Of a stretch of DNA of 64,000 bases, positions 44,965 to 55,739 are shown piece after piece. Each line of letters opens with the position of its first letter. Within the stretch, counting starts at the first letter, position 1. Source of the stretch: Micrasema longulum (Eukaryota; Arthropoda; Insecta; Trichoptera; Brachycentridae); contig JAGVSM010002781.1 in the NCBI GenBank assembly GCA_022494885.1, positions 62,001 through 126,000 on the forward strand, read 5' to 3'. The notes beneath the pieces were generated by a model. That model had not been told where the DNA came from and searched no databases. It was given only the letters and a program-made list of their open reading frames with translations. The translations under genes and the position numbers were made by a program.

Positions 44965-45220
44965 AAATCCTCTGTCCGGGCCGATAAGGAATACAGTTCT
45001 GTATGCGAAACAGAGAAATAATCCTGAGCGAGTGTTTTTCACTCGACATATTATACTCTCAGGTAAAAACTATGAAAAAAGAAAATCGAGTGAAGACAAG
45101 TCCAGTTCACCTTGTAGTGTAGTAATTCCAGTTATGATGCCTGTTTTTTTTATATAAGCTGGTTTTACATTGTCTCTGGACTGGCACCTGAAGCGTAAGA
45201 CTGATGACTTTTCTATTTTT
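44965..45220 (+). mobile_element. SINE S1L
   Basis: Module GATAAGGAATACAGTTCTGT, GAGTGTTTTTCACTCGAC, GAAAATCGAGTGAAGACAAG, then the head CTTGTAGTGTAGTAATTCCA and the body CATTGTCTCTGGACTGGCAC, CTGAAGCGTAAGACTGATGA. Box B region is deleted. Confidence 0.55.
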
Positions 45221-45544
45221 TTTCCTTTATACTAAAGCTTAATACAAAGAATCTTGTAAAGCCTAAGAAAACGTTGAAAAAACGTGTATTTGAATTACAA
45301 ATTTTTATCTACTTCGCTGCGCGCGATTTTCGTAAAAATTTGAATCGAGGGAACCGAGTGAATATTTGGTCCGTCGGTCGCAAACTAGTTTTTTTAAAAA
45401 TTTAATCAGGGGCACCTGGGCTGTATATTGAAGTAGAACAGACGTAGCGTCGCCTGAGGTGTTGTAGATGCATTTACCTAAGAAACACATGTATTTGTGC
45501 ATTGTATAAAATACTTCAATCACTGTTTGCCTATTTCCTCTCTT

Positions 45545-45905
45545 GAATGTGATTGAGACTTGCATCATTTATTGTACTAGGAAACGTCTTTTCAGATATC
45601 TTTTCAAAACAAAAAAATATCACGCCGTTTCTTCTTAAGGGTAGGCAGAGAGGATAGAACGCCGTATTACCCTGCCTTTGCATGCATTCCTCGGTTATTC
45701 CAACTTTTGACATGTCCATTTTCAAGTATTTGCTGGATTTGGTTGAGTCACGTTTTTCTCGGTCTTCCTAATTTTCTGCATCCATCAATATCCGCATCGT
45801 AAATCCTTTTAGCCATCCTTTCGTCGTCCATTCGCTCAATATGTCCAAACCAACGCGACACTCCATTCTTGATTTTGTCGATGATGCTTACATAGATATC
45901 TAGTC
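45545..45905 (-). pseudogene. LINE-A ORF2 C-terminus
   Basis: On the minus strand: IDKIKNGVSRWFGHIERMDD, ERMAKRIYDADIDGCRKLG, RPRKT, stop, then NQIQQILENGHVK and MHAKAG. One stop sits where RPRKTW is expected, as in the copy at 6210. The shared defect suggests both derive from an already broken or internally divergent source. The 3' end reads CCTACCCTTAAGAAGAAACG. A P-like TTAATCAAAATATTGCTGAG follows at 45950. Confidence 0.75.
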
Positions 45906-46464
45906 AATTTTGTTGAAATCCTTGGTCGGCTAAATCCTGCGACGGTTTGGATTAATCAAAATATTGCTGAGAATTTATGTTTCGAGTAAAGCAATTTATC
46001 TGATTTATGTCAAGGTAAACAATGTAAATATTGTGTTTTAAGACAACTTACGCTTTATATTCACACGCCACTGCAATAAATTGTTATGTAGTTCACAAGT
46101 GTAGCTGGTTTACGCGCCATGTATTTCACATTATCAATATTTCCCAACACTAATCATAGTGTCGTTTCGCCATGGTAAAAAAACTAATTAAGTCAACATA
46201 GTGATACTTACATATTTACCATGGACCGTCATGTATTTTTTAAGTATATCAGAATTTTTAGTTAAAATAAAAGAATCAAATATTTGTTGGAATGAGTTTA
46301 TTTTTTATTATGTTTGAAAAGATAAAACTACACCTCTATTTTTTCTAAATAAAAAATGGTGGTCATGGAGTGAAAGAGGAACATTGTGAAATCACGCGGT
46401 GACTCGTCACCTTAGTCGCATTGCAATCGTGAGCAGAAGCGTGTATCCTATATAATTGTTGCTA

Positions 46465-47300
46465 AATGAATTATCAACTAAATTTAAATATTTCTAAATG
46501 TTACGTTTTGTCATATACAAGGGAATTAAAAATTATTTTTTTACGGTACTGTATGGGAGTGTGTTCTATTAAGCGAACTGCTACTGTCAAAGATCTGGGA
46601 GTTATGTTTGATGCTGAACTGAAATTTCATACTCACATGGGCACTGTCTGTGACAGTACGCGTAAAATGTTGGGATTTGTCTCGGAACAGCTAAGGTGTT
46701 CTTAAATACTCGTGTTCGTCTTTAACTCATTAGTGCGAAGCTGACTTGAATGTGGATCTCTGATCTAGGTGCCCCACGAATTGAAGTACTCTGTTATGCT
46801 GGAGATGGTTTAGAAGAAATTTCTAAGGGATCTTCACTTAAGGGAGTGCGGATACTATACGTGGTTGTGCCCGACTGACTTCATACTAGGAATGCTTGGC
46901 TCCAATAGTTTGGAGAAAAGAAATGCATACTTGCTTATGAATTATTTCAGATTGATCCGTGGTATAACGATCAACATAGGTACAATGGAGAGTACTTTTC
47001 TTAATGTTCCTAATGACTACCTTAGACATAGGCAGCTTAAGCTGTTTTATCTTCCTGCTTGCAGAATCAACCTGCCGATGGTAATGGCAGCAGGGAGAGC
47101 AATGTCCTTACACAACCGTATCTCTTCGGATATCGATATCTTTCATATTAGTGAAAAAAAGATCAGAGAGAAAAGCATCTTTTTTCTTTAATTGCTGGGT
47201 ATTTCTATTTTACCATTCTTGTATATTCAAATTTAAGCATATTTTTTTTTGTGTTATGTAGGCCTTGAAACATTTTTGTAACGTAAATAAACGTATAAAA
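46465..47300 (+). pseudogene. LINE-J ORF2 C-terminus, two pieces
   Basis: 46466-46705 reads QLNLNISKCYVLSYTREL, ATVKDLGVMFDAELKFHTHM, TRKMLGFV, the K.DLGV.FD..L.F..H motif after the RT palm. A frameshift follows; 46750-46840 is scrambled. 46900-47191 then reads EKRNAYLLMNYFRLIRGITI, RHRQLKLFYLPACRINLPMV, LHNRISSDIDIF. The 3' UTR ends ACGTAAATAAACGTATAAAA at about 47298. Jockey/CR1-type. Confidence 0.75.
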
Positions 47301-47845
47301 AAAAGAAATTGAAATTAGCGTATTGCGACGAATCCCCGTGTTTTATTTTATGCTAATTATATTCTTTTAGTATTTTTTGTTGCAGCAATTTATATATTTT
47401 CAATAAATACAGTGCACATTTTTGTAAAAAAATATTAAAGTCAAATAATATGGGCAAATTTGGTTATCCTCTTTTTACAAACAAAAAAATATTTCGCGTT
47501 GACTGATAGAAAGTACACTTCTGTCCCCTGCCCTGGGTATCTGATTTTGAAGAAATATTCATTTATATGTTTTATAAAACCTGTAAAAAATACATCGAAG
47601 TTCATCTAGCTTTTTGAAATATCTTTTTTTACGTAAACAAAGTGTTTTGATTTACTCACACAAATCAATACCAACGATGATATATTATTAAATATGCTTC
47701 CTATATCATCGGATCTTTATGTATCTTCCGTCCAAAATTTACCAAAGAAAAAAGAAAGATTTATGATCGGAAGTGCCAGAGTTACTTGCACTTTCAAATT
47801 TTGGAAATACAACAAAGTTGTGGAGAAGAAATACGAAATGGAGGT

Positions 47846-47898
47846 AACAATTAAAAACAAATATAACAATTAAAAACAAATACAACAATTAAAAACAT
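47846..47898. repeat. Three tandem 19-bp units
   Basis: AACAATTAAAAACAAATAT, AACAATTAAAAACAAATAC and a partial AACAATTAAAAACAT in perfect phase. Confidence 0.7.
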
Positions 47899-47899
47899 G

Positions 47900-48865
47900 G
47901 GAATGATGAAATGGAGACTAGTGTTAAATCTGATTCAACAGATAGTGAGTAAATATATATATATTTATACATTTTCGAAACAAAATAAAAAAAGTTACGT
48001 AAAACCAAAATATTTTTTTTTACTTATGCTTAAATTTGTTGCTTATTTTTATGGCAGAAACGTAAAAATGATATTTAAAACATGTTTTTAGTAATAAATT
48101 ATGAAAATATCTTTTTTATCATGTTTAGTAAATTTAGGCTCATTGTGCATCGCCGTCGGTCCAATTTTTGGCCACAAATTCTGCGATTCTGTCGGAATGG
48201 CGTTCGTTTTGTTAGCTTACAATATTTAACTCTCTTTTTCCTTTGGCGTGAAGCTAGTACACATTACATCTAATAACTTTACTATCTCCATAAACTGAAA
48301 AAATCTGGATTAATATTTTCAATATTCCTTCGTTACATTTACGTATCGTTTAAAATATTTTTATATTAAACATTTAGTACTTATTGGAATAAGAAAGAGC
48401 ATTCTATCGAAAGTCGAAGATAAATCAACAATACAATAGAAAGTTTACCGATGTGTCGCATGTTGCGGAGTATGAAGTAAAAGAGTACCGAACATAAAAT
48501 TGTTTCACACTCTCTAAACGTCTCACTCTTAACACTACAGGTATATTTGGGGGCGAGAGAGATAATTTTACGCGTCACACACTCGACAGAGCAATTGCCA
48601 GTACTTTTTCCAGACGCCAGTTAGTAGCTCACCGGGTTTCGTCAAGGGCGGTTCTTTCACCCGCGCTATGAGTATGAGCTAAATGTGTTTTCGTGTAAGC
48701 AATTAGATTATCAATATTATCACTTTTGACTTCAACTATAAATAATAAAAGCAACACCATATGAATGTTCAATTTACCCGATTTCAAAAAAATATTTTTT
48801 TGCATGTGTAATGATTACACAGCACAGTTACGCGTGGTTGTTTTTGGCCTAGTAAAAAAAGGGTA
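47900..48865. other. No supported gene
   Basis: AT-rich. A more balanced stretch at 48580-48690 (CCAGACGCCAGTTAGTAGCT, GGGCGGTTCTTTCACCC) is unidentified. Confidence 0.4.
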
Positions 48866-48867
48866 AA

Positions 48868-49070
48868 ATTAAAAAGTTAGTTTGTTTCCATAAACCATAG
48901 ACGTGACGTTGTTCCATAGGAAATAATCCAATGGCTTTAAATCACAGGATTGTAGCGGCCAATTAGCAGGACAATTTTTGGAAGTAATGTTGTCGCCAAA
49001 TTTATCGCGAAGTAAATTCAAAGTTTTACGAAGATCCCTATTACATGTATGGCGAAGTGAAGAATATTTT
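48868..49070 (-). pseudogene. DDE transposase C-terminal fragment (IS630-Tc1-mariner type)
   Basis: One open minus frame reads SSLRHTCNRDLRKTLNLLRD, KFGDNITSKNCPANWPLQSC, DLKPLDYFLWNNVTSMVYGN. The NWP.+SCDL.PLDYFLW segment is the third catalytic-acid region of insect mariner-like transposases, and the preceding GATCHT-like SLRHT keeps its spacing. It is a different lineage from the mariner at 35.4-36.0 kb. Everything upstream of this C-terminal third is missing. Confidence 0.75.
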
Positions 49071-49207
49071 TAAAAGTCAATTTCTGCAATTTGCAAATTA
49101 ATTTGAGTATAATTTCAAAATCCAAATGTAAAAACAAACTGTCAACATTAGTTTGACAAGAAAAAGTACCAATTGAAATTTCTCACGTCTAAAAAAACAT
49201 ATTATAT

Positions 49208-49356
49208 GTAAGTCCCGGGGGTTACGAAATATTATTGTGTAAAAACATCCCTTTAAACAAAGATTTTATGTCAATCATATAGGAAATTGAACTTGAGACC
49301 ATTTGCATGGCAAATGCAAACGCGCTCTCTATTCCTATTATTTGATCACGAGGCGG
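49208..49356 (-). mobile_element. SINE S1, decayed head half
   Basis: AGTCCCGGGGGTTACGAAAT equals the S1 body; AATTGAACTTGAGACCATTT is box B, TTTGATCACGAGGC the box A end. The 3' half of S1 is missing. Confidence 0.6.
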
Positions 49357-49429
49357 ACATAATAATGATACGAACGTTTATTTGTAAGGCGAAACTTCGG
49401 TATTTTCCTTATTTCTGGGGAAGTTTTCC

Positions 49430-49600
49430 CCATGCGGCAACACCCCTAAAACAACCTAAGAACGGGGGTTGTCAGAACCCTCGTCGTTCCAAGTTCAGTC
49501 TGTTAGCAGCTCTCTGCCGGAGAACACCACGGAACATCTGACTGGACAGAGCCGGCCATGCACCCTATCCGGACACAGGAAGTGAGTACTTACTGCCAGA
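49430..49600. other. GC-rich block, possible exon
   Basis: Markedly GC-rich compared with its surroundings (CTCTCTGCCGGAGAACACCA, AGAGCCGGCCATGCACCCTA). One plus frame reads VQSVSSSLPENTTEHLTGQS, then RPCTLSGHRK before a stop; GAA|GTGAGT at 49579 would be a decent donor. No family recognised; may be a transposon scrap. Confidence 0.2.
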
Positions 49601-49619
49601 CAGCAAGGCCAGCACGCTT

Positions 49620-51150
49620 TTATCACGTTTTAATTTTTGTAAATACCACTTTTAGCACCCCATGTAAAATTAATAGAGGCTACCCTTCGATTTACACATT
49701 TAATCAAAATACTAAATAGAATTAACCAGAAATTGAACGAAAGCATTATTGTAATTATAATGTATCAAATACAAGTCTTAACGTATAATTTTTAACTTAA
49801 AAGTTGCCTTAAAATATATTCATTTTTATGGTAAAATCGATTAAATTTGAATTTTGTCGTTATTTGTTAATGGTTAAATGTTGATTTAACTTCGTAAATC
49901 GTAAAGAATGTTTTTAAAATATTCAATAATTTGTGTTTTGATAACTATTTTAATTTATTTCCGAAATTTCTAAATTAAATCATTTTAAGAGTGTTTTGAA
50001 TCTAAATTGATTTAAGAAATTGGATTTATATAAATTTTCTGATTTAGAAAAATAGGCACCTACTGTGAGTAATATTTTATGTACGAACATAATTTATAAA
50101 TGCGTCATTTCTAATTTTGTCCTCAAAATTATACTTTATGGTAAGATGAATTTGTAAATAAATTTTGTAACATAATTGTGTGTTTTATTGTAAATTTGGT
50201 TTGATTTTTTGATGTAATATTTTGTTGACGGTTTTGGAATTTTATTTTTGAAAACTTGTGATCAAACCCAACAGTAGTGAGAAAATTAAAAAATAAACTG
50301 TAAAGCTCTGAATTATTGATATATTTTTGAAACCTTTGAGACACGGATGGTATTTTCGGATTTTTACGCAGTGCGATTCATACACCTCAGTGCATAAAAA
50401 CCCAGGAAAATTGGTAGTCGCCTAACTCTTGTAAAAATTATCCATTTTATAAACAGTACTTACGTAAAATTTCATCAAATAACTCGAAATTCCACTTTTT
50501 AAAAATGATTATTTGTTTCTGAATTTTTGGTATAAACCTCGATTAAACCTAATGGATTGTTCGTTTACTATCTATTTATTTTATAAATTTATTGCAAAAA
50601 AATAGTATACATATTTAATAATAGGGAATCTTTATAAAACTAATGTAAAGAAAATAAAAACGGAGTTTTCTCTGTTTATGATAGTCTCCATCTAACATGG
50701 CTCAGTCTGTTCTAAAGTGGATATTTTTTATTTTATAGAGCATAAGAAGTTCTATACTAATATAACAATAACAACAAAAAAACTAAAACTACTTGATTAT
50801 AAACGCCTAGCTGATCAAATTTAAGAAATTAAAAATCGTTATTATACAAATATTAAGTATATGTATGTACCGAGAACACATACTACTTAAACATAAATAA
50901 TATAGTATAATAAATAGTAAAAACAAATATAAAGTAATGAAATCCATAAAAATATAACTAATATGTGTACCAATTGTATAAAGTACTACGTTTTTTGATG
51001 TACATATATTTTTCAAAAAAATCTCTCGCTGCACTATTTATATGTGCAGTTATTTTTATTTTAATATTTATTTTACATTTTGAGTCTTTTATATTTGGCA
51101 ATAAATCATGAAATATTTTTGAAGCAATTACATTATATTGCTTTTTTTTC
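49620..51150. other. No supported gene
   Basis: Uniformly AT-rich with scattered short frames on both strands that are low in complexity. Confidence 0.45.
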
Positions 51151-51154
51151 TTTT

Positions 51155-51963
51155 TTTAAAATTTATTTTATTTAGTTCGATGATTAACATAGTCTAATAT
51201 ATATTTACTACACAATATTTACATCTATACTTATTCTAACATTATTTATCACTATTTTACACTTAATATCCTAATTTATAATATTAACTGTTTCATATGT
51301 ACATTTTCATTAATTATATTCACTATTTATACTATATACTACCTAATATTTTTCACATATATACTTTTGACATTTAATTTTAAATATATTTACATTTATT
51401 TCATTTTTTATGCTTTCTGGCATTTCCTCAAATAGTTGTATTCCCTTGTACATAAGGCAGTTCTGGGACATTGTTTTTGATTTCTTTTCCAGTCTTATAT
51501 TTTTAGATCCTCTTGTTGCATAGTTATGAAAGAACTCATTATTTTTTAGTTTATTTTGAAAATATCTCGGAACTATTCCATTAATAATTTTGTTTATTTC
51601 ATTAGCAACATTGAATTTGATTCTTTGATCAATTGTCGTGATATCTAGAAGTTGAATCATTTTCTTAACTTTTGTTCGTCTCCCACATCTTAATATTATC
51701 CTCATCGCTTTATTTTGTATTATTTGGAGTCTCTTTAGATCTCCCTTATTACTTAAATATAAAACACTGGAGCAATAATCAATGTGGGGAACGATAATAC
51801 TTTTAAATATCAGCAGAGAGGTTTTAATGTCTAATTTACTCCTTATTTTTCCTAACAGGGATATCTTCTTTGCGATTTTCTTAATCGTATAGTCTGCATT
51901 TTTTGAAAAAGATAATTTAAAGTCAATCCAAACTCCTAGATATTTTATGTTTTCAACATTCTT
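51155..51963 (-). pseudogene. LINE-E ORF2 C-terminus, 206 codons open
   Basis: The minus frame is open from 51963 to its stop at 51343: NVENIKYLGVWIDFKLSFSK, NADYTIKKIAKKISLLGKIR, SLLIFKSIIVPHIDYCSSVL, LKRLQIIQNKAMRIILRCGR, then FFHNYATRGSKNIRL, LMYKGIQLFEEMPESIKNEI. The Y+G..LF..+P..I+ block near the end and its stop are intact. It is the longest uninterrupted coding stretch in the window. The 5' edge is cut just upstream of YLGV by a stop. The 3' UTR runs to a TTTATTTTATTT tail at about 51160. Confidence 0.85.
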
Positions 51964-51969
51964 TTACAT

Positions 51970-52780
51970 TTTCACTAAAGGCGGTTGATACAAATGGGAC
52001 AATACACGAATTATGGTTGGGAAATTCGTGTATTTTTCTTAATATGTTCATATTTATTTAAAGCGTTATTATTATTTGTCAATCGTTTGTTTATTGAATG
52101 TTTTCAATGTAAATAAATTAAGTTTTACAATTATAGTTTGAGTATGAAAATAATAAATAATTGCTTGGTTGGGCAAAAGTTTTGATTAATTACCTCAAAA
52201 TAATATCAATTAATTGAACAGAGCTCGTACTCGTACAGATAAATAAATTACTTTTATCCGGAGAACAGTTTTGAAATCAAACTTGTAATATTTTTTTCTA
52301 ATCTAATCATTTGAATGACCAAATAACTGATACGTCTGCGTTATCATAACTCAAATCTTAATTATTGTTTGAATGGAAAGTATATTTGAATTTGATTTGT
52401 ACAAGTAGGTACGATGTCTCAATGATTTTGAACATAAATCTTTTTTGATGACCTTAGAAATCCATCTTTTCACAAACTATAAAAGTTGCCGAACAACTTA
52501 AGCAGAGATATTAAACAAAAAACAGTCAGAGAGTAAAATTTAAATATTCATGCTTTTGTCGATATTTCTTTTTAAAAAATCCATAGATTTCTACACATTA
52601 AAAAAAAAATCCTTGGCTAAGTTTTAGGGGTTTTAAGGGTTCGCATTCACTAGTACTAAAGACGACCACTTAGGCGAAAGCGCCCGATAATAAAAGAAAA
52701 CAGTAACTAAGTAATTTCATATATATTTTTATCAAAATCACTTTAAACTGTATGCATAACAAAAATATACATAACATATA
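51970..52780. other. No supported gene
   Basis: AT-rich DNA. A short GC-richer stretch at 52660-52690 (GACCACTTAGGCGAAAGC) is unremarkable. Confidence 0.4.
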
Positions 52781-52782
52781 TT

Positions 52783-53022
52783 ATCGTCATCCCATTTTCC
52801 GCACCCAGTGGTGTATAGGGCACTGCTTTACTAAACCAAATGAAGCGTATTTCAATAATCTGTTACGTGAAGATAAGGTGATCAGTCTTACGCTTTGGGT
52901 CTCAGTCCAGAAACAATGAAATATTGGAGTTCAAACAACTATTAAAAACAATATTAAACGTCCACCTTAACAAGGATCGGGCCCAAGACCTCAAAATTGT
53001 AGACGATTGCGTTAAATTTCAG
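52783..53022 (-). mobile_element. SINE S1
   Basis: CATCCCATTTTCCGCACCCA, AGATAAGGTGATCAGTCTTA, AACAATGAAATATTGGAG, then the box B region GGATCGGGCCCAAGACCTC. Tail-first orientation. It lies back to back with the S1L copy that follows. Confidence 0.7.
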
Positions 53023-53024
53023 TA

Positions 53025-53440
53025 TAAGTCCCCACGGATAAAGAATACATCTATGTAGGCGAAATAAAACCAGAATTCTTCTTCTGAAACAAAAAACAAG
53101 AAATCAAGTGGAGTAACGTCCGTCTCGTAGAGTAGTAGTCAGCTCGTTCGCCTACCCTGCTCGAGGTCCTGGGTTAGACTTCTAAGAGGTTCGACAAGAA
53201 ATATTTTTTCTAAGGTGGTTTTACAATTCAGTTTTTCATTGTCTCTGGACTAACATCGGAAGCGTAAGACTAATGTTAATGAATGCCACGACACGGGTTG
53301 TGCCCAGTGAGTTTTTCATATTGAAAATAAAATTTTTTTAAAAAATACTCTACCTTCCTGTAACAGATGATCGAAATGCTCTGCATTTACTTAATCGGTG
53401 CAGTGCCCTATGCACCATCAGGTACGGATTTAAAAGGACG
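53025..53440 (+). mobile_element. SINE S1L with extra internal sequence
   Basis: Module ACGGATAAAGAATACATCTA, AAGAAATCAAGTGGAGTAAC; head CGTAGAGTAGTAGTCAGCTC, CCTACCCTGCTCGAGGTCCT; body CATTGTCTCTGGACTAACAT, AAGCGTAAGACTAATG. About 90 bp of other DNA (53275-53355) splits the body before ATCGAAATGCTCTGCATTTA and ACCATCAGGTACGGATTT. Confidence 0.6.
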
Positions 53441-53732
53441 TATTAAACCTACTAACTCGTGATAAAAACGACCCAATATGTAAAAAAAAACAATACTTCT
53501 GGTCTGCCATTTTATGTTTCTTTGATAATCTTAAATTACAAGTGAGTTTGTAGGCGTGTAGAAGGTTATTTGATTACACGGAATTTACGTGTTTATTACT
53601 GTTAATCACATTGTTTTATTGGTCGTAATTTTAAACCTTCGACACCCACATCCTGACTGCCATCGTCAGAAACTAAATCTAATCAATAATTCCTATAACC
53701 TAGATACCGGCTTTTGCCATGTGTACAGAATT

Positions 53733-55175
53733 TGGAGGACAGGGCAATGGACCAAAACATTGTCTAAAAGATATATCTCTGCAGGACAATGGATTACCTC
53801 TACCATCGCGCGCGCCGCACTGTCCTCGCGTTAACGCCCTCGGACAAGACATAATGACAATAGCCACTTACTCAGCGCGTTCGTGTCACTCCCGAGCATT
53901 TTTCCAGCCAAAAATATCGCATGGATGGCATCCGAAAGAAATTACAAAGTTAATTTGTATATACAGGATGGCCGGAGAAGTGACGTCCAAAGGAAAAATG
54001 TGAGTGCCTCATATTGAGGGGTGCCCGAATCATTTCCATGTATGTGCCGCGATTTTGCGTAGTTTTCGAGTTTTTACGGGTTTTATTTTATTTTACGGGT
54101 TTTTTAAAATTTTCGATCGGATCGGTTTTAATTTTTACAAAAATAAATTATTGGAGGTATTTTCGAGATTTTTTTTGTAACTCATTCTTTATAAATTGTA
54201 CTGTTACTCATAAAGTAATCAGCTTTGTAACATTAATGAAAGCTACGGACGTTTTGAACTACAATTGAGAATTTAAGTTTGAGCGAGTCAGACTTAAACA
54301 TCCAACTTAAAATTTAAAATCTAAAAAGGATTTTTTTTTAGTTTCGAGTAATTTTAAAACCTGTGTTAGACTTAAAGCTTTTGTTATATGTAATACACAA
54401 AAAAGTTCGCTGAAATCAATCTTCAAAGATACTGAGGTGGAAAATTTCTCAGTCGTTCTCACCTTGTGTTTACTGTTTCTCTTGTTGAAATTTTTTTTGT
54501 ACCAGTTTTTTTTGTTAGTTCCATAATTTTTATCATAATTGTCCTCAATAATTTTCCACCTCAGTATCTTTGAAGGGTAATTTCAGAAAATAATAGGCCG
54601 TTAAGTATTCCTTTTTTGTATTATTACAAAAGTTTAGAGCCTAGAGCAGTTTTCAAAGTTATTCAAAAACGAAAAAATTGCTTTTTGAGATTTTTAATTT
54701 TAAGTTGAAAGTTCATGTCTGACTCTTTCAAACTTAAATTCTGCATTTTAGGTCAAAACTTTTTAGCTTTCATTAATGTTACACGCCTGATTACTTTATG
54801 CGTGCAAAAACAATTTACAAAAAATGAGTTGCAAAAAATATCTTTAAAAAACCTTACCTTAAAAATTCAAAACCGATCTGGTCGAAAATTTTCAAAAACC
54901 TATTAAAAAAATCGTAACTCAATAACTACGCAAAATCGAGGAACAGACATTGGAGTGATTAATTAATTTATTAATTTATTAACGGACATTGTCCATGTAA
55001 ACAATTAAGAGGGTTTAAATATTACAATAAAAGAATAGTTTAAACATTTAGGATTCGGATACTCCTTAATATGAGGCACCTACATTTTACATTTGGACGT
55101 CACTTCTCCGGCCACTCTGTATGGCGAATACAACGGCTTATGGCGTCCCACTTATAAGTACAAACAGTGCAGAGA
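53733..55175 (+). repeat. Repeat R copy 1, split by a palindromic element
   Basis: 53733-53963 and 55120-55175 together match 58650-57945 (minus): GGACAATGGATTACC, CGCGCGCGCCGCACTGTCCT, ATAATGACAATAGCCACTTA, GAAAGAAATTACAAAGTTAA, then TGGCGAATACAACGGC after the insert. A frame across it (NGLPLPSRAPHCPRVNA) is shared with the other copy (NGLPPPPRAPHCPRVNA) with several silent changes, so R may have been coding. Parent unknown. Confidence 0.75.
53964..55119. mobile_element. 1.16-kb palindromic element with TA duplication
   Basis: Ends CAGGATGGCCGGAGAAGTGA and the complement of CAGAGTGGCCGGAGAAGTGA; TA at both borders (53962, 55120). The arms run inwards for roughly 490 and 570 bp (with GATTTTGCGTAGTTTT, AGTCAGACTTAAACAT mirrored) to a loop of about 95 bp between CTTCAAAGATACTGAGGTGG (54420) and CCACCTCAGTATCTTTGAAG (54557). 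About 100 bp of extra sequence at 54955-55060 sits in the right arm only. No transposase. Removing it restores exactly the length of the R copy at 57.98 kb. Confidence 0.85.
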
Positions 55176-55270
55176 ATACGCAGCGGGAGCGATTAAACCG
55201 CCGTCATATGCAAAAAGGCAGTTATTTGCAAAAGTCATATTTTGAGATATGACACTTATTAGTTGTAAAA

Positions 55271-55730
55271 GAAAAGGCGGACTGTAATGGAAAAATGAAT
55301 TTCATTCAGTTTTGTAAGAGGTTGGGAGTATTTGAATAAATGATAGGAACTTGGAATGGACACCTACCTTTAATATGATGTAAATGTTCTTCAATTTCGG
55401 GCACAAGATGATAAAATGCACTATTATATATGTAACAATTTATGATAACTATAGAATGACGCGCGACGATTCAAGAACTTTAATGCAATTAAATGTTACC
55501 GAAAAGGCGGACTGTAATGGGAAAACAAATTTCATTCAGATTTGTAAGAGGTTGGGAGTATTTGAATAAAGGATAGGAACATGGAATGGACACCTACCTT
55601 TGATATGATGTGAATGTTCTTCAATTTCGGGCACTGGATGATGAAATGCACTATGAATTATAACGATGTTTACAACGACGCGCGACGAATCCAAGAATTT
55701 TTATGCAATGTAATGTACTGTCAAAAATGT
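55271..55730. repeat. 230-bp tandem duplication
   Basis: Unit 1 (55271-55500) and unit 2 (55501-55730) both open GAAAAGGCGGACTGTAATGG and include GTAAGAGGTTGGGAGTATTT, TGGAATGGACACCTACCTTT, TTCTTCAATTTCGGGCAC, GACGCGCGACGA. By eye about 85-90% identical. Frames crossing it are not conserved between units, so it is probably non-coding. Confidence 0.85.
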
Positions 55731-55739
55731 TGTTTTGTT

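Noticed and set aside
53719..54003. 94-codon frame as a gene
   Set aside because: Its last part runs across the insertion joint into the palindromic element; only the R-derived portion might once have been coding.
55271..55730. CRISPR-like or satellite array
   Set aside because: Only two units of 230 bp with no spacers; a local duplication in eukaryotic DNA.
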